Source of the DNA: Arsenophonus sp046530785
GTDB lineage: Bacteria > Pseudomonadota > Gammaproteobacteria > Enterobacterales > Enterobacteriaceae
DNA length: 45,273 nt
Direction of reading: 5' to 3'
Assembly (NCBI GenBank): GCA_046530785.1
Contig: JBHEQT010000041.1
Location: 1-45,273, forward strand
Shown here: positions 44,045 through 45,273 of the stretch, in pieces
Layout: each line of letters opens with the position of its first letter
Position numbering within the stretch: position 1 is the first letter of the stretch
Position numbers and translations under genes: made by a program
The notes under the pieces: generated by a model
The model's input: only the letters and a program-made list of their open reading frames with translations
Told to the model about the DNA's origin: nothing
The model's database searches: none

Positions 44045-45273
44045 TATTTTTCAATTTAAGAGAGGATTTTGTAATTTTTTACTATTTTGTGATTACAATG
44101 CTTTTTGAAAAAGTCAAAAATTCCTATAATAGAATCAAATTCTAACAATATTCATAACACATCACTTATCATTTTTTTGAAAAATAAAAATATTTATCAT
44201 TAAATAAAAATTTATTTTTCTGACAATGAAGATGATTTTTTTAAAATTACAGAAAAATAGTATTTTTAATTACCAATTATTTATAGATATATGAAATAGG
44301 AAACCTCTTAAGATTATACAGTTATTCGAAAGTCCTCTGATACAATACATTTATACAAATAAAACTAGATCTAATTCTAAAAATATATAAGAAAATATAA
44401 AAATTTAATTATCTTTACATAAATTTTATTAAATATATATATTCTATATTAAAATAAAAAAATTATTTTTTCATAAAATAATAAATATCCAACTTATATA
44501 TATATCGTAGAAATTTCAATTTATAATCTTTTTTCGGCTACTTTTAAAGAATATTATTTATAAAAACTTTAAAAGTATTGTAAATATTTTTATCAATTAA
44601 TAAAATATTTAAATTAACTACATTAAAATCTTCTGTAACAATATCCATATAAAAAATAATATAACAATTATGAAGAAAATATTTTCTTTATCCATATTAA
44701 AAATATGAAAATATTTTAGAAAAGAAAAGATTAAATAAATTAAAACTTAATTGATTCTAATATAGAAAACTTGAAATTCTATTTCCATAGAAATTCATAA
44801 TCCTCTTTTAAATTATGACATTTTTAAAGAAAATTATATTTATATTATTTCAAATATAATAATATTATATTTAGTTTCAACTATTATAATAAAGTAGATT
44901 TTCAATTTTCATTATTAAAAAATTTTTCTAATACTACCCCCCCTTTCTTAATAAAAAGAAATTTAACTGATATAAATTAACTTCTTTTCTTTATGAAAAA
45001 TGAATAGAGAGGTACATAGTATCTATTGGTATTAATTAATCAGGTCTTATTCTATTCAGATATCTGAAAGATTCTATAAAAACTATATTATTCTCTATAT
45101 AAAACTTAATAGCAACCTAATATTATTGTTATAATAATATCAGTATAACAATATATTATTATTTCATATTAAAAAATTAAAATTCATCAAAAATATCTTT
45201 TCATTAAAAATAATATAATCAAGATATTTATTCTCAATTTTAATTTATAAAATTATTTGTAGATAAGATTCAT

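Larger units (their letters stand above)
41842..45273. other. Gene-free region downstream of nudE to the window end
   Basis: About 3.4 kb with no recognisable coding remnant. It carries the densest inverted repeats of the window: 41897-41927, 42045-42078, 42096-42126, 42324-42345, 42658-42702 (two overlapping hairpins), 43057-43087, 43405-43440, 43545-43572, 44003-44044 and 44852-44872. The most G+C-rich non-gene patch of the window lies at 42324-42382 (hairpin AGGATTTT/AAAATCCT followed by a C-rich tract). AAGGAG at 43631-43636 has no start codon at the right distance. A run of seven C lies near 44936. Confidence 0.7.

Overview
The window looks like a heavily eroded chromosome segment of a host-restricted gammaproteobacterium, most likely an enterobacterial (Enterobacterales) insect-type symbiont. 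I read eight protein genes and three tRNA genes. Together they fill about 9.3 kb of 45.3 kb, close to 20% coding. Everything between them is extremely A+T-rich (well above 80% by eye), has stops in all frames, and contains no pseudogene I can recognise. All eight proteins align nearly end to end with Escherichia coli or Yersinia proteins as I remember them, with active-site residues kept. The genes are therefore still under selection although their neighbours have disappeared. No insertion sequence, prophage, CRISPR array, rRNA or replication origin is visible.

Layout: 1-5211 gene-free; hemB (+); 6190-13363 gene-free; alsT (+), a sodium:alanine-type symporter; 14795-17546 gene-free; then the only compact cluster, uvrC-pgsA-tRNA-Gly(GCC)-tRNA-Cys(GCA)-tRNA-Leu(UAA) (17547-20397), in the same order as in E. 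coli. After 9.3 kb without genes come rsmJ (+), pitA (-), pckA (-) and nudE (+), spread over 12 kb. These four keep the order and relative orientation they have in E. coli, where they span over 100 kb, so the region has collapsed largely in place.

The retained functions are scattered housekeeping: heme synthesis (HemB), amino-acid import (AlsT), nucleotide excision repair (UvrC), phosphatidylglycerol synthesis (PgsA), 16S rRNA methylation (RsmJ), phosphate uptake (PitA), gluconeogenic PEP formation (PckA) and ADP-sugar/NADH hydrolysis (NudE). They do not form one pathway.

The most unusual sequence-level features are: many perfect inverted repeats with little or no spacer, including 54-bp, 42-bp and 34-bp perfect palindromes; an rsmJ gene whose conserved N-terminal region stays open upstream but has no ATG, GTG or TTG start; loss of the encoded CCA end in two of three tRNAs; small C/G-rich islands in the A+T background; and a few Shine-Dalgarno plus start-codon remnants leading very short frames. 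I found no convincing new multi-gene system. The palindrome load and the rsmJ start problem deserve the closest look.
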